From Curvularia sp. ZM96 (Eukaryota; Ascomycota; Dothideomycetes; Pleosporales; Pleosporaceae), in the NCBI GenBank assembly GCA_022457065.1, contig JAJGBQ010000002.1, forward strand, positions 5,313,510 to 5,377,509: DNA of 64,000 nt, in the 5' to 3' direction. The translations under genes and the position numbers were made by a program. Below the pieces are notes generated by a model that was not told where the DNA came from, made no database searches, and worked only from the letters and a program-made list of their open reading frames with translations. Positions 35,103-47,535 of the stretch are shown here, one piece after another. Each line of letters opens with the position of its first letter. Within the stretch, counting starts at the first letter, position 1.

Positions 35103-37458
35103 CTAATAAGTGTGCAAGGATAGCACATATCTTGACCTGACGCCGCGTCTCATTACCTGTTTTCGGCCCACCGGGGTCTTCGCCGCACAGCGAGGGACGT
35201 TACTCATAGTATAATGCCGCGGAGGAGAATTCGCCGAGGACAAATTACGCTTCTTGGTAATTCGAGGTGAGTACCTTGGGTCAAAGCTTTTTTCGTATCG
35301 AGGTCATGTTCTAGGACTAATGTCAGAAATCGTGGCCCTTGTGGTTGTCTCTTTTGGGAAGTTCGTGTCGCGATGTAGTTTCTCGGGATGCGTTATGATT
35401 GGTCGAGCGCGACTGGAGCATAACATAAGCATCGGAACAGAGAAGGATGGAGAAAGGGGCCTCCGTGATGAAGGGGAGACAGCCGAAATGACTGCTTTCT
35501 AGATGAGCACGCCAACGAGAACTTGACACGGAGGGAATCAACTGGGGATTCTGTAATTCTCTAAAACCGCGTAATCTCTCGTACTGAGTGTTGCTAACGC
35601 ATCCGGCGTCACAAGTATAGTACACTGAAGTTCTGTCACGGTAGTTGAAACCCAACTCACATCTTCTGTCAGCGAGTGCTCAATCCAACACCGAACCTCT
35701 CAACCACTACTTGCTATTGGAGCGGATCCTAAAGCCTCAAAAATATTACAATTCAGCTCTACATGCAAACTAGTAATAGTATCACAATTAAGACCCCCTT
35801 CTATTTCCTAACTAAGTAGTATTGTGCTCCGCCGTAGAAAGCAGCAAATTCACTTTCGAGCCACTCACATCGTCCCGGGCAGAGCAACCCCTCAAGTCGA
35901 GCCGGTTTACTTAACAAATCCAATGTGATATCTCTACATACTTCCCACTTGGGTAATTTAGCGTCTTAGACTATGGAAAATAGGTGCTATATTGGCACAA
36001 CGTACAGATCCAATCATATTGCAAATCTCTGACTTACGCTTCACAGAATTGGGAACGGGCGGCAGTATCGAACTACGTAACACTGACCCAAGGACTTGGA
36101 TATGGATATAAGCGGGATTAGTTTTGTAATTCAGAATTACAAGATGTTGAGTGGCTGGCGGAGTTTGAGGCCAAGCGGACTAACTAGTACTGGAATGGAG
36201 TGGAGCGGGTATGCAGATTATGTTTGGTTTGCAGGATCTGGAATCCTTCTGCAAGGATGGCATATAGGTTGTGGTGTGATATTCTTCATTGTAGAGTAGT
36301 TTCTTATTGCGATCCGTGGCTGCATGTCTTATTGAAATCTCGACAGTAGGTTGTTTGTGAGGAACGTCATTTCATATCACTAGACCAAAGAACTCCAAAA
36401 AAGACGTTAACAAAGCACTGTGAACAATAATCTATAGACAATAAGAACTAGCGCGTTACACGCGACTATGCGAGGATCTATCCTTGTTTCTAATCCTTGC
36501 GTCGGCTACCAGCGCGAGAGACGGGCCCAGCCTTCCAGACCAGCCGTGCACTCTCATCCCTCATGTAAGCAGTATGTATCCAATGGCTGAAAAGCTCATG
36601 ACGACTGAATTACATGCAACTATGCATGGACTATGCCTCAACCCCGCCCTTGGCTGCAGCGATTCAAGCTTCTAATAATAATACCAACTTTCTATCTTCA
36701 GTTCTAGAGTGCCCAAGCCTCTTGAGCCCTCAGCGTTCATGGCGCTTTCAGGACGACTCAAGATGATGGTCTGTCTGGCACCAAAAGCACCTCCCCATCG
36801 TCATGGTCAAGTCGAACCGTTAGGTCGCTCTCTCTTTCGCCTCCGCCCTCTCCCTCCCACCTGAGAAACCTTTCAAATGCAGCAGTGCCATGGATGCTGC
36901 CCCTCTTGTCGTAAAATTGAATAATGTTGCGCGAGATGTTGATGGTGTGACGAAATAGGCGAAGCAGAGGATCGCTGATCAAAGGGCTTCATTAATAAAA
37001 CGATGGACTCAGGTATGCTAGCCCTAGTTATTGCGAGCACTTTGATTCAACGCTTGACATATCACGTAGCTCCCAGCTAACTAGAGCAGCTAGTCTATGC
37101 AAAGAGGCCATTGGAGTTCCAATTCAAATAGAATGATTTGCTCAAAGATTACAGGCACCAGCCAGAGCTCTGCAGGTACCTGCAAGAGAACCAATATCTA
37201 ACATGCACGGAGTGGGCAGCTGCATGGACCTCTCATCACCGACACTACAACACGATCGGGCAATATACGGTCAATTGGTAGGCAGTATTATTACCCAAGT
37301 TCATGCTTTCGACAGCCGCGCAGTTTACAACAACGAACCTACTAACTCTTTCTTTAGTACATTATCTGTATCTGATAGAGCGATCAAGTCTAGTAGTAGG
37401 CGAAAACCCCCTATCTAGTGCAACAACGTGTTGGGGTACATCTAGCGTAAGAGGAATT
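35103..37458. other. Intergenic, no gene supported
   Basis: Short frames on both strands. The minus frame at 36758-36982 encodes a compact peptide with ERFLRWEGEG that could be an exon, but no partner exon or family was found. Confidence 0.4.
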
Positions 37459-38807
37459 ATGGCATGCAATAAATGCAGAGCTCTTAAGAGAAAGGTACCA
37501 ACTATCGCTTGATCGTTGTTGTCGAGAGCTTACCTAATAATCACTAGTGTAGCGGTGGTCGGCCAAAATGCAGCTATTGTTGCTCTAAAGATCAGGACTG
37601 CATCTATACTGAGTCCGAGAACTCGCTAATCTATTATCAGCGGCGTCTTAAGCAGATTACTAGCGAGCTAGACAAGATCAAGTCACTTTTGTACCCGCTC
37701 GCTACCGCACGCAACCGAGAAGCTGCCGCTGCATGGGCTATGGAGCTCGAAAAACATGGGCTTCAGTATTGCACAGCTGCAGATATAGAGCGCTCGCTTT
37801 CTGTGAGTTATATTACTAGCATTCTTAACTAAGCACGAGCTGCTGACAGAGTAAATGACAGTCATCGGCCAAAGACCTACAGTGTACAACGGCCTGCCCT
37901 GCGAGCGAAGCCGAGCACGTCCGACTTGACTCGACGAAGAAGCTAACTTGTTGTCTTATCCTCGCCAATATGTAAACGCCCGCACTATTCCACATCTGCG
38001 AAGCTGCTGACTAGCTGCAGTTCTCGAGACCCCCAACCTCCCTCGACAGCTAGTGTTTCCAATGCGCCTAATAATGTCCAAGAGCAGGGGGGATCAGCCA
38101 GTTCAGTATGCGACAGCAGCTACTGCCACCGAAGCCCTGGAGAGGAGCGGCTGGTCTCAAAAGAGGAGGTTGCTAAATCACTATCCTGCCAGACCGCCCA
38201 AGCTGTGGTCTCACAATGGGTCACCCAAGAACCGCCTTACGAGCTGGAACCACAAACTAGACTAAGATGCGTGGGTTTGGCGGAGCTACAGCTGAGCGAA
38301 ACTGACGAAAGCTTCGACGAGAGGCGGGTATCAGCCTCCGCGAGTGGTCAGCAGGTCACATGCTCCTCGCCGACGACCGCCTTCTACCGAGGTCTTCAGA
38401 TTGTAGTGCTTGAGGGCTTTTCTCAATATGCGGATATGCTAGTCCGTAACCAAAAGACCGCCATTAATCAGGGTCTAATATACAGAGTAGACGAACCAAC
38501 CCAGACATACATTGTAGGGTGGCTGGGCCTGCCAGTTCAGATGGCTTGCATCCAGCTAGTGTTACCCTCGAGCAGCACTCAGGATCTAGAGAAGATACCC
38601 GCTATCCCTATTTGCCTGGTCAAGAAGCACGATTCGGTAAGGGCGGGGCTAGTCCTAGTCCCTCTACGTACGTGTTGGCGGCTCTCGCGCAGTAGATCGA
38701 GATGGATAGACCTGACCTCGCTAGAAGAGAGCTATAGACAGTTTCTAGAGGAGTACGTGATCTCTGTATCTTTAGAGAACCCTATCCTCAATCCCCGACG
38801 GAACTAA
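37459..38807 (+). CDS. Zn2Cys6 transcription factor, four exons, 395 aa
   Basis: Exons 37459-37494, 37548-37802, 37862-37971 and 38021-38807, joined by introns of 53, 59 and 49 bases, add to 396 codons with no internal stop. The N-terminus is a perfect fungal binuclear zinc cluster, with the third Cys first formed by splicing: ACNKCRALKRKC then SGGRPKCSYCCSKDQDC (Cys spacing 2-6-6-2-6). A linker and helical region follow (YYQRRLKQITSELDKIKSLL), the usual dimerisation coiled coil. The remaining 270 residues have no named domain; FYRGLQIVVLEGFSQY and LEESYRQFLEEY are notable. The second intron has an alternative acceptor 12 bases upstream. The final codons (ILNPRRN) and stop lie inside a 29-base subtelomeric repeat, so the original C-terminus has been replaced. 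Likely a DNA-binding regulator; targets unknown. Confidence 0.8.
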
Positions 38808-38810
38808 GGT
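38782..38810 (+). repeat. 29-base block leader, inner copy
   Basis: Identical to 52156-52184, starting CTATCCTCAATCCCCGACGG. Similarity continues weakly downstream in both copies (runs of the CTAAGGT type). It marks where each subtelomeric block begins. Confidence 0.85.
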
Positions 38811-39249
38811 CAGAATCGACCTTAGTTCCCGATTTCTTGGCGAGTTTGCGGACCTTAGTTCTGCAGAATCACGGGGGGTATAGAACTAAGGTCGGAACAG
38901 CGTTTAAAATTAATGCAACTTCTATTATAGATATAGAAAACTCGTATAAATTTAATAAACTACTTTTTATAGCTATGCGACAACTATAACGTGAGATATT
39001 TAATAAAACGTGATAGAAGATTAGTGTTCGCTAATGTAGCCCGTGCTTAGGGTAGAGTAGGGTAGAGTAGGGTTAGGGCTTAACCCTAAGTTAACCCTAA
39101 CTCTAGAATTAGGGTTTTAGGTACACTAGGGCAACGTTAGACGACTAGGTTTGTGTTAGTAGAGTAACTAAAACAAATAGAAATGTAAATAATAACTAAT
39201 TTACTACTATATAGCAGTAATAGTACTATTTATACTAATATTAGCATTA
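38811..39249. other. AT-rich lead-in to the inner helicase, with inverted telomere-like motifs
   Basis: At 39051-39116 GGGTAGAGTAGGGTTAGGGC is followed by CTTAACCC TAAGTTAACCC in the opposite orientation, that is, telomere-like repeats facing each other. The rest is AT-rich without a gene. Confidence 0.7.
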
Positions 39250-42200
39250 CTTATGCTATAATTACTTACTATAATAGATCTATTTAGAGAGATTTTTGTG
39301 TATTTGCCTACACATTGCATAGCGATATGCAAGAGCCACAAGTAGGGCGTTGTGAAGTCGCAGCTACGCACTTACTTAGACACTAAACACTAAGAGCTAA
39401 CTCCCTATACACGGCGCAGTATAGTAGAAGCCACTGGCTAGGAGCTATAGTTGCGGAACTAGGCTGATAGTGTAGACGAGGTTATGTTTCTACGCCTAGA
39501 TGCTACGCCGCTGCCCTATCTACCCGTGTATATAGACGGCTTAAAGTGCCGCGAGTGTGGATATATCTACTGGCATATGAAGAAGATGTAGGAGCATAGC
39601 TAGAACTACCACGGCTAGACTAACAGCCACACACACAGCATTGGCCGTCTAGCAGCTATATAGCAGAGGTGGGTAGTTAGCGTAGTATGCTAGAAGCTCT
39701 ACAACACTAGTACGCTAGGCTAGCTGTTTGAAGTCTAGGGCGCTGCACCCGCTAAGCTAGCGGACAGCGACGAGGAGGAGATACAGCTAAGACGCGCGTT
39801 AGCTGCTGCCGCCACATAGATAGACTAGATAGTAGAGCGTAGAAACTCTAGTAACGTTATTAAAGAAGATAGTAGTTGGTGGGGATACTAGATATGGCTT
39901 AACTAGGCAGGCTAGAAATAGCACTTAAAGGGACTAGACTGACTATAGCTGCTAGATATAGCGCGGACACCTAGCTACTACGAACGGGCACTGCAGAACG
40001 TGTGCTAGGCTGCTAAGATAGTAATTTAGAGGGTATAGTAGATATTACACTTAGGTGTAGTAGGCATGCTAGCTATAATATACATTAACTAGCGCGAGTA
40101 TAGGACGACTAGTAACGAAAAGCTGTTTAATGCAAGCTAGACGGAGCTAACGATAAAGAAATACCGCAGTGTGTGGCTCTAGGTAATTACGTATATCTAG
40201 CAAACGTACGAGCTGCCTATAGTCTAGCTAGGTTCTAGCGATGAAGTGTAGGGCAGACGCCTATTATACCGCTTGACTAGCGAGTAGAAGGCATGCTTAG
40301 AGGAGTTGAAGGATTTGACTAGTTATTACCTAGAAGAGGAGGCAGCTAGCGCAGCGCGGAGCATGAAGCTAGGGGGCAGCTATAGAGATAGTGATAGCGA
40401 GGACGAGCCGCTAGATATAGAAGACGCCGAGGCGTTACAGGACTAAGTGCTCGCATTTATGCTTACGCTACTTAATTACAAGCTAGCTAGTAGCGAGTAT
40501 AAGAGTGGCTTGATTAGTGGCATGGCTATGCTGGGCGTTAGCGCGGACAAGGCATGGCTAGATCCGCTTATGTATACCCCTAAGCAGTCGGCTATAGTTA
40601 GCATATCGCGCATGCTAGTACTGTACTAAGCACATAAAGAGCGTAATACGCAGATTAACAAGCTAGTAGCTAGAGGATACAGCGAAGAGACGGCTAGCAC
40701 TATGGTAGCTACCTATTTTAAGCTAGTGTAGGACATGTGCTACTAGTTTATAGCACTAACTAACTATAACGGCTAGCTGACGCCTATAGACGCCATTTTA
40801 CGGCTGCGGGTATTTAGCTTTAAGATCCGCTATATAACGAATACTAAGGGCGTGGTAGACTAGGTAGACGACACGTTATTATATAGCTAGATCTAGTTTA
40901 GTATAGTACAGCTACGGACGATAGTGCACGGCATAATTGCTAGCACGCGATAGGACATGCTAAAACAACTACTATTACTATAGCTAGATAGTAAGAGTGG
41001 TATGGTGCCTAAGACGACGCCGTGTCCCGCTATTTACTAGAACAAGCTAGTAGACAATGCGGCTGCGCAGTAGGCTAGGTAGAGTTTTATAGAAGATGCG
41101 CGTAACTACGAGGCTACTAGTGTACAAGACCCTAAACGCTGGCTACTAGGACGTATTTAGTAGAAGAAGCGACTATAACATAAGTTTACTAATACTACTA
41201 CGTCGCGCGTGGCTATGGCGAGAGGTGGTAGACTAGTGTAGGTAAAGGAGCGTATCTAGATATACTACAAAGCTATGTAAGAAGCCCGCCACGTACTTAC
41301 CGTACTTGTATATATAATAGGAGGTGCGCTGCCGCGTAGTAGTAAGTTACTTACGATCTATTTTTAAAATAATACGTAGGGGAATAGTCGCGGAATTTTT
41401 ATCGAAGATAGTATAGTAGTTTTTATTACTACTTACTATAAAAATATTGTCTAGACTAGACAAGGTAAAGTAATCTACTACTATATCCTACGCGAAGTAG
41501 GGGAACTAGTCGTGTTTTACTTGTAGTTTGCGCGTCCGTTTTAGTAGCGTTTAGTTATAGTAGCGTAGAAGGAAGAGGCGGAGGAAGAGGTAGAGAGCGG
41601 GTATATGTGAGAGCCACGCCTAGAGCGGCGCTAGCAAGAACCCACACGTGGACGAAAGCGTCGTGCAGACCCGCAGGGCATAAGAGGCGTAGAGAGAGCG
41701 AGTAGGGTAAGGACTACTATAGCGTGGCGGGAGGCGTCTAAAGAGGAGGGTGAAGGAGAGAGTAGAGAGAAAGAAGAAGAAGAGAAGGAGGGAGAGGAGA
41801 GATAGGTAGGAGAAGACGAGAGAGAAGAGAGCCGAGTACGGGCTAATAGGCTGCCCGCTATAGAGTAGTAGAATTCTAACTAACTTAAGCTAAGAATATA
41901 AAAGGCGTCGCTATAGTATATAAGCGTTAAGTTAAATATTATTAGGTAGTGGTATAGATCTAAGGCGATTTAGTAGTAGTATATCTAGAACTCTAAGGCA
42001 CGTAAGGCGTACTTAAATACTAATAAGGATAATACGTTATTAGAAGAAGATAAGGCGTTTAACTTATAGACTAGGTATGGCAGCAAGGTGGCTAGCGCGA
42101 TTTATAGGCGGTCGCTATATAAAGCAGTGTTTAGTGTAGAATCTAAGCGGTTTATGTTCTAAGTAGCGAGTAGCGAGTAGCACAGATTTTTAGAGCTCCC

Positions 42201-44199
42201 GTCTACGTAGGAGAAGAAGCTATAGCTACTATAATAGAGCCCGCTAGCTATTAAGGCGCGCAGGGAGACGTTAGAGGAGGAGTACTAGTAGTAGAAGATA
42301 ATGCGGCTAGTAGACGTAGATAGTAAGCTATAGCGGCTGCTAGAATATAACGTACAGTTTCGCAGTGTATAGCGGCTAGCAATATAGGCGATTATATAGT
42401 ATAAGAGTCCCGTTATAGTAATTATAGGGACTAGGGCTAGCAAGAGCGTGCTATTTATACTACTAGCGTTAGTGTCGACTAGAGTTACTATTATAGTAGT
42501 GCCGCTAGTAGCACTATAGTTTAATATAAAGGCATGGTGCGACAAGCTAGAGATTATTAGTAGGGAGTAGGATAGCTAGCGTCCGTATAGAAATATATAG
42601 ATTATGTTTATAACGCCCGAAGTAGCTATAGAAGAGGCGTTTAGGTATTACATTAACTAGAAGCGGTTAATAAAATAGCTAGATTAGATTGTAATTAACG
42701 AATGTCACTTGATACTAGACTTACTTAAGAGATTCTATAGCTAGCTACTAGAACTATAAGAGCTGCTCTAGGTAGAGACGTAGATAGTGTATTTAACGGC
42801 GACGCTAAAGCTAAAAAAAGAGAAGTAGTTTTTAGATATAATAGGGCTGCTAGAGAAGAGCAAGTGCTACTAGTTCTAGGGGCAGACGATACGCAAGAAT
42901 ATCTAGTATATAGTGTATAAGTATAATATAGAGAAAGAGAAGAAGGCAGTAGTAGGATTAGTAGAGAAGCTAAAGAGGAAATACCTACTACTAGAGTAGG
43001 TAATTGTGTACTATAGGATAGTAGCACGGATAAGACAGATAGGCAAGATACTAGGGGCGGCATGTTACTACTAAGAAGTAGGTATAGTAGAGAAGAAGAA
43101 GAAGATTATATAGAAGTTGACGAGTAGATAGTAGTAGATGTTTATAGTAACGAATACGTTAGGACTAGGAGTAGACGCACTAAGAATCTGGGCGGTAGTA
43201 TACGTAGGCGTGGTGCGGTAGATGCGGCAGTACGCGCAGGAGAGTAGACGGGCTAGACGAGATAGAGAGAAGAGCGAGGCGATTATTATGCGAGGCTATT
43301 AGATAAGAGGAAGAAAGAAAGCGTTTATAAGAGTAGAAGAGGGAGAGATAGAGGAGGATATATAGTTATTTATAGAGGGCTCGGGGTGCATGCGAGTAGT
43401 ACTTAACTAGGTAATAGATAGAGTAGAGCGGGGGATGTGTAAGGAGGATGAGATAGCATGTTAGCGGTACTAGTAGGAGAGTAGTAATAAAGAGGAAGAT
43501 AGAGAAGATAGAGAAGATGAAGACGAGAAAGAGAGAGAAGAGATAGGATTGCGGCTAGCGTTTAAGTAGCAGGGACGGCAGTAGTAGTAGGTAGGGATAG
43601 TAGAAGCGGAGCGGCAGTGTCGAGATACAATAGAGGTGGAGGAGCTAGTGGGGGTAGTAGAGAAGTGGCGGTTAGGGTGTTAGTAGTGTATAGCAAGCGG
43701 AAGAGATAGGCAAGGGCACGCGTGGGAGGACTATAAGGACGAGAGAGGTTAAGAGGGGCTGAAGGGACTTAAGATACTATAGGATAACTAGTAGATTATA
43801 CTATATTCGTGCTACTATAGGTGCTAGCTACCGCAGGCGGTATATGAGAGCTTTACGTTTAATATGTAGGATAGAGAATATTAAAAGTAGAGAAAGGTAG
43901 GGTGTTAGTATAACGGGGTACTAGGTAAGGTATTTATTATTAGGTTAATAAAGATAGAGTTAGCGGTATACGAAGTAATAGAGCAGGCGATTAAGGAGGA
44001 TAGCGGGCTAGAGTTTTAGGTAGACGAAGAGGAGGTTAGGGGGGTATTAAAGAGGTAGGCGCGGTAGGGGAGTGAGAAGAAGCGGTAGAGAGGGATTAAA
44101 GGGAACAAGTTAAGCTAGGTTATTTAGCGGGTAGACGAGTATATTTGCATAGAAGAGTAGCGAGGAAATTATTTAAAGAAAGAAAGAAAGAAAAGACTA
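39250..44199 (+). pseudogene. Telomere-linked RecQ-type helicase, inner copy, mutated throughout
   Basis: One plus-strand frame holds for about 1650 codons, broken by very many TAG/TAA and few other stops. I checked the frame at seven points. With TAG read as Gln it gives: a zinc region (THCIAICKSHKQGV near 39310; GLKCRECGYIYWHMKKMQEH at 39538-39597); a recombinase-like core (GGALPRSSKLLTI, Arg at 41335; WYRSKAI, Arg at 41956; a Tyr at 42103); helicase motifs with damaged Walker A (GTRASKS near 42427), NECHLILD near 42697, YLTATL, TNTLGLGVDA at 43153 and QESRRARRD; and a Cys-rich tail. Substitutions are C-to-T or G-to-A: Gly to Arg or Ser, His to Tyr. That is the pattern of RIP. Wild-type fungal relatives are subtelomeric helicases. 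Confidence 0.85.
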
Positions 44200-46590
44200 T
44201 AAAGCTACTAAAAGTAGTTTATAACTAAAGTTTACTAATTTTATAGATTATTGTATAAAATAGTAGTAAATTATAGAAGATAAATATAAATCGTTATATA
44301 TAATTTATATAGAATAGCGACGCATTATAGACTAATAATAGTAGTATTGTTAGCTAGTTGTAGAGACTTGTAGTTAAGACTAAAGACAAATCGCTATATA
44401 TATAGTTAGATATAAGAGAGGGTTAGAGAGTGGAGAGCTAACTTAGCGGGGCGCAAACCGTTAAGTTAGAAGGTAGGGGGTAATAAAATTGTAAATAGAA
44501 GAAAAAAACCCGTTACTAGCAAGAGCAGAAGCGCTAGCAGAACGAGTTAAGAAAGATAGATAAAGAAGAGAAAACGCGTTACTAGTTAGGGTAGAAGTAG
44601 TAGTAGAAGAAAGATTAGAAGGGGGATAATTAGTAGAACGCGAGGCGGAGTGGAAGCGTTTATATAAGAGAGATTATAGAAGGCAAAGTATAATAGAAAA
44701 AGGTAGAAAGAGAAAATTAGAAAGCTAGATTAGAGGGTATTAGAATAGCTAATTAGGTGTGAAGATTAGAGAGAGAGGAGCTAACTTAGAGAGGCGCGGG
44801 CCGGGAAGTTAGAAGTTGAGTAAGTAGTAGAGAGAAGAAATAGAAAGAAGAAGTAGAGAGAAGATAAAGTATAGCGAGAGGCGTAGAATATAGAATAGAG
44901 TTATAGATTGAGTATTAAGAGAAAGAAAAAGAGATAGTAGAGGAAAGAAAAGTATATAGAAGAAAGATATAAGCGCTAAGCGCTAAGCGCTTTAGTATTA
45001 TAAAGTTAAAGAAAAACTAGATAGAAGGCGGAGCGTAATAGAAGAAGATAGAAAGAGAAACTTAGAGAGCTAGATTTAAAGCAGGGTTTAAGGGCGAGGG
45101 AGACGATAGATATGCAGCGTAGCTAGAAAAGCGGCATAGGGCTAAGGTATAGGGCTAGTTTTTACGAACGCAATTATAGTAGGGATTTAACTTATAATTA
45201 AGATTTAGAGTTAATAGGCTATAGAAAGTAGAAGAAGAGAGAAGATATATGCGGAAAGAAGCCGTTGGTGTTACAAAATAGAAGACAAGTAGATAGACGT
45301 AAAGACTAAATGCTAGCCGCTTAGATATTACAAAGTAGAAGAGAAAGAGAAAGAGAGAGGGAGATTCGCTAAGGGCTAGAAGGCTTAATAATATAGAAAA
45401 GAAGAGAAGTTAGGTAGAACGTAGAGAGTAATAGAGGCGTATATAGAGGAGGAGTTTAGATAGAATGTAGAGCGTAATAGAGGAAGATAGAGAGAAAGGG
45501 TTAGAGTTATAGTATTTATAGAGAGGGAAGAAATTATATAAGTAGAGAAGAGGTAAATAGATAAAGAGAAAAAGAAGAGATAAACTAGATACCCATAAGA
45601 GCAAGCCGCTGGCGGAACGAGTTTAAGAAAATAGATAAATAAAAAGGGAACCCGTTACCCGCAAGGGTAAGCCGCCGCTAGAACGAGTTAAAGAAAATAG
45701 ATAAGATAGCAAAACGTAGGGAAGAAGAGGACTTAGGTAGAACGAAGAGCGTAATAGAAGAAGATAGAAAGAGAGTTAGAAAGCTAGATTTAAGAGAAGA
45801 ATAGAGGGCTAAGGAGTGTTAGCGAGATGTAGGTAAAAAACAAGATTAGGGATCTAGTATTTAGAGAGAAGGGGAGTTAGATATAGAGTAGGGCGTAGGA
45901 GTATTTATAAAAGGAGAAGAGTAAACTAACTTTAAAGGGCGCGGTCGCGGGAGTTAGGTTAATTAGGTAACTAGAGGTAGACTATAGAGAGAGCGCATTA
46001 CTAGTTTAAAGTGAAGTAAGATTAGCAGGGGTGAAAGAAGAGATATTAAGATAGTATTAGGAGAATTAGAGGTAGAAGAGATATAGATAAGAAACAGGGT
46101 TAGAGAGTTAGATTTAAGTAAGGGTTAGGGTTATAGTATTTAGAAAGAGAAGAGGATTAGATAAGTAGGGAGAGGATAAAGAAGAAGAGAGAAAAGAAGA
46201 GGCAAAGGCGTTACCTAAACTTAATACCGCAGTAGAAGCGTTAGCAAATATAAATAAAGTAGTAAAACGTAGAGGACGAAGGGCTTAGTAGAATTAAGAA
46301 GGTTAAGATAGGGTTAGGGAGCTAGGTTTAGGCGAGAGTTAGGGTTATAGTATTTAGAGAGAGGGGAGATTAGGTAAGTAGGGAGAGAGAAAAGAAGAGA
46401 GAAAGGCGTTACCTAGACTTAATACCGTAGCAGAAGAGTTAGTAGATATAAAAAAGACAGCAAAATATAGAAGGCGAACGGCTTAGTAGGAATGACAAGG
46501 TTAAGATAGGGTTAGAGGTAAATAAAGAGAAAGAGTAAGGGTAGGGAAACCCGTTACCTAACCGATATAAGGCGACGAAAGAGGCCTGAT
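44200..46590. repeat. Purine-rich subtelomeric repeat array, inner copy
   Basis: The plus strand is almost all A and G with interspersed TAGAG, and no gene fits. Recurrent units include one ending AACGAGT..AAGAA.ATAGATAA (near 44540, 45610 and 45680), a CTAGATTTAA unit, and GTTAGGGTTATAGTATTT. A fragment at about 45130-45190 matches the helicase 3' end. The same units fill 59751-63820. The long minus-strand open frames here are a by-product of composition. Confidence 0.8.
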
Positions 46591-47535
46591 TTGTGCTAAA
46601 ATTGGCTTACCGTTAGGGCTTCCGTCCGTATCTGGCTACTTTATCCCCCTAATTCGCGGATTTTGACACCCCCGATTCGCGCTTAAATAGGCTTAGCATT
46701 AGGGCTCTGCAGAATCATAGGAGTGCTTAATAAGAGCCAGAATTATGCTAGAAATTTGTAACGATACATTATCGCAGCCTCTCGGTAGCCATACGGCTGG
46801 AGATCCGACATCGATCCGAGGTTGATCCGAATCGGATTAACTACAGCTGGTATAAGTACTAGTTGTCCCACATAGCTATCTTGCAGATTTTTGATATCCT
46901 TTCGTATAAGGCCTATAGGTGTTTAGTCAAATCAAGGCTCCTTAGATGTCCCACGCACTTTTATATGCCTCTGAGTGACTCTGTTGCCGATACTAATCCG
47001 ATTACTCTTGCCTGCGCCACTACAAAACTCGTGCAACTTGTGTTAGTAATGCAAGAACGTTATACGCATGGAATAAGCTGCTTCTTACTGTGCTGCAATA
47101 TAGATGGCGCAAGTTATCTAATAGCGTATGCTAGAGGGTTAGTGTTCGTAGATGTAGCCTATGCTAACTTAGGGTTACGCCCACTGCGAGTAGTTCTTAG
47201 GAAAATACTATAACTACAAATAACTAGGGTGTAAGCATTTTTAGCTAGTCGCTATACCTAGCCACTTACTATATTTATACGTTAGATCTTTTAGAATATA
47301 TTAAGTTATAGTGTAACAAGGTTAGGAACATTAGAGAATCTTATTAACTATAGTAGAGTAGCCTATAGAGGGTCGTACTTTTTTTTCCAAATTAGGTTGC
47401 TGTCAAGGATTGAGCATAGGCTCTTTTACTTAAGAGGGCGTTACTTAAGGGGAGTTATGTTCATTGAACATTATTAGAACCTAATGTCTCCTCATCTAGC
47501 AACCTAATGTTAACACTACATTCTGTTGGTATCAA
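46591..47535. other. Spacer with a repeat shared with the outer block
   Basis: 46664-46707 matches 54727-54769 with three differences in about 42 bases (core ATAGGCTTAGC.TTAGGGCT). The rest, including the frame at 46863-47213, shows no family. Confidence 0.65.

Noticed and set aside
39250..44199. Reading TAG as glutamine in a living gene (stop-codon reassignment)
   Set aside because: Neighbouring intact genes use normal stops, and the same region also shows damaging Gly and His changes at catalytic motifs. Mutation explains all of it.
44200..46590. Hydrophobic minus-strand ORFs in the purine-rich arrays (for example 45410-45604, also 59873-60127 and 62919-63149)
   Set aside because: Leu/Ser/Tyr-rich peptides result from the pyrimidine-rich strand; no start context or conservation between repeats supports them.
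46863..47213. Plus-strand open frame of 116 codons
   Set aside because: It starts with TTG, has no family signature and lies in repeat-derived spacer.
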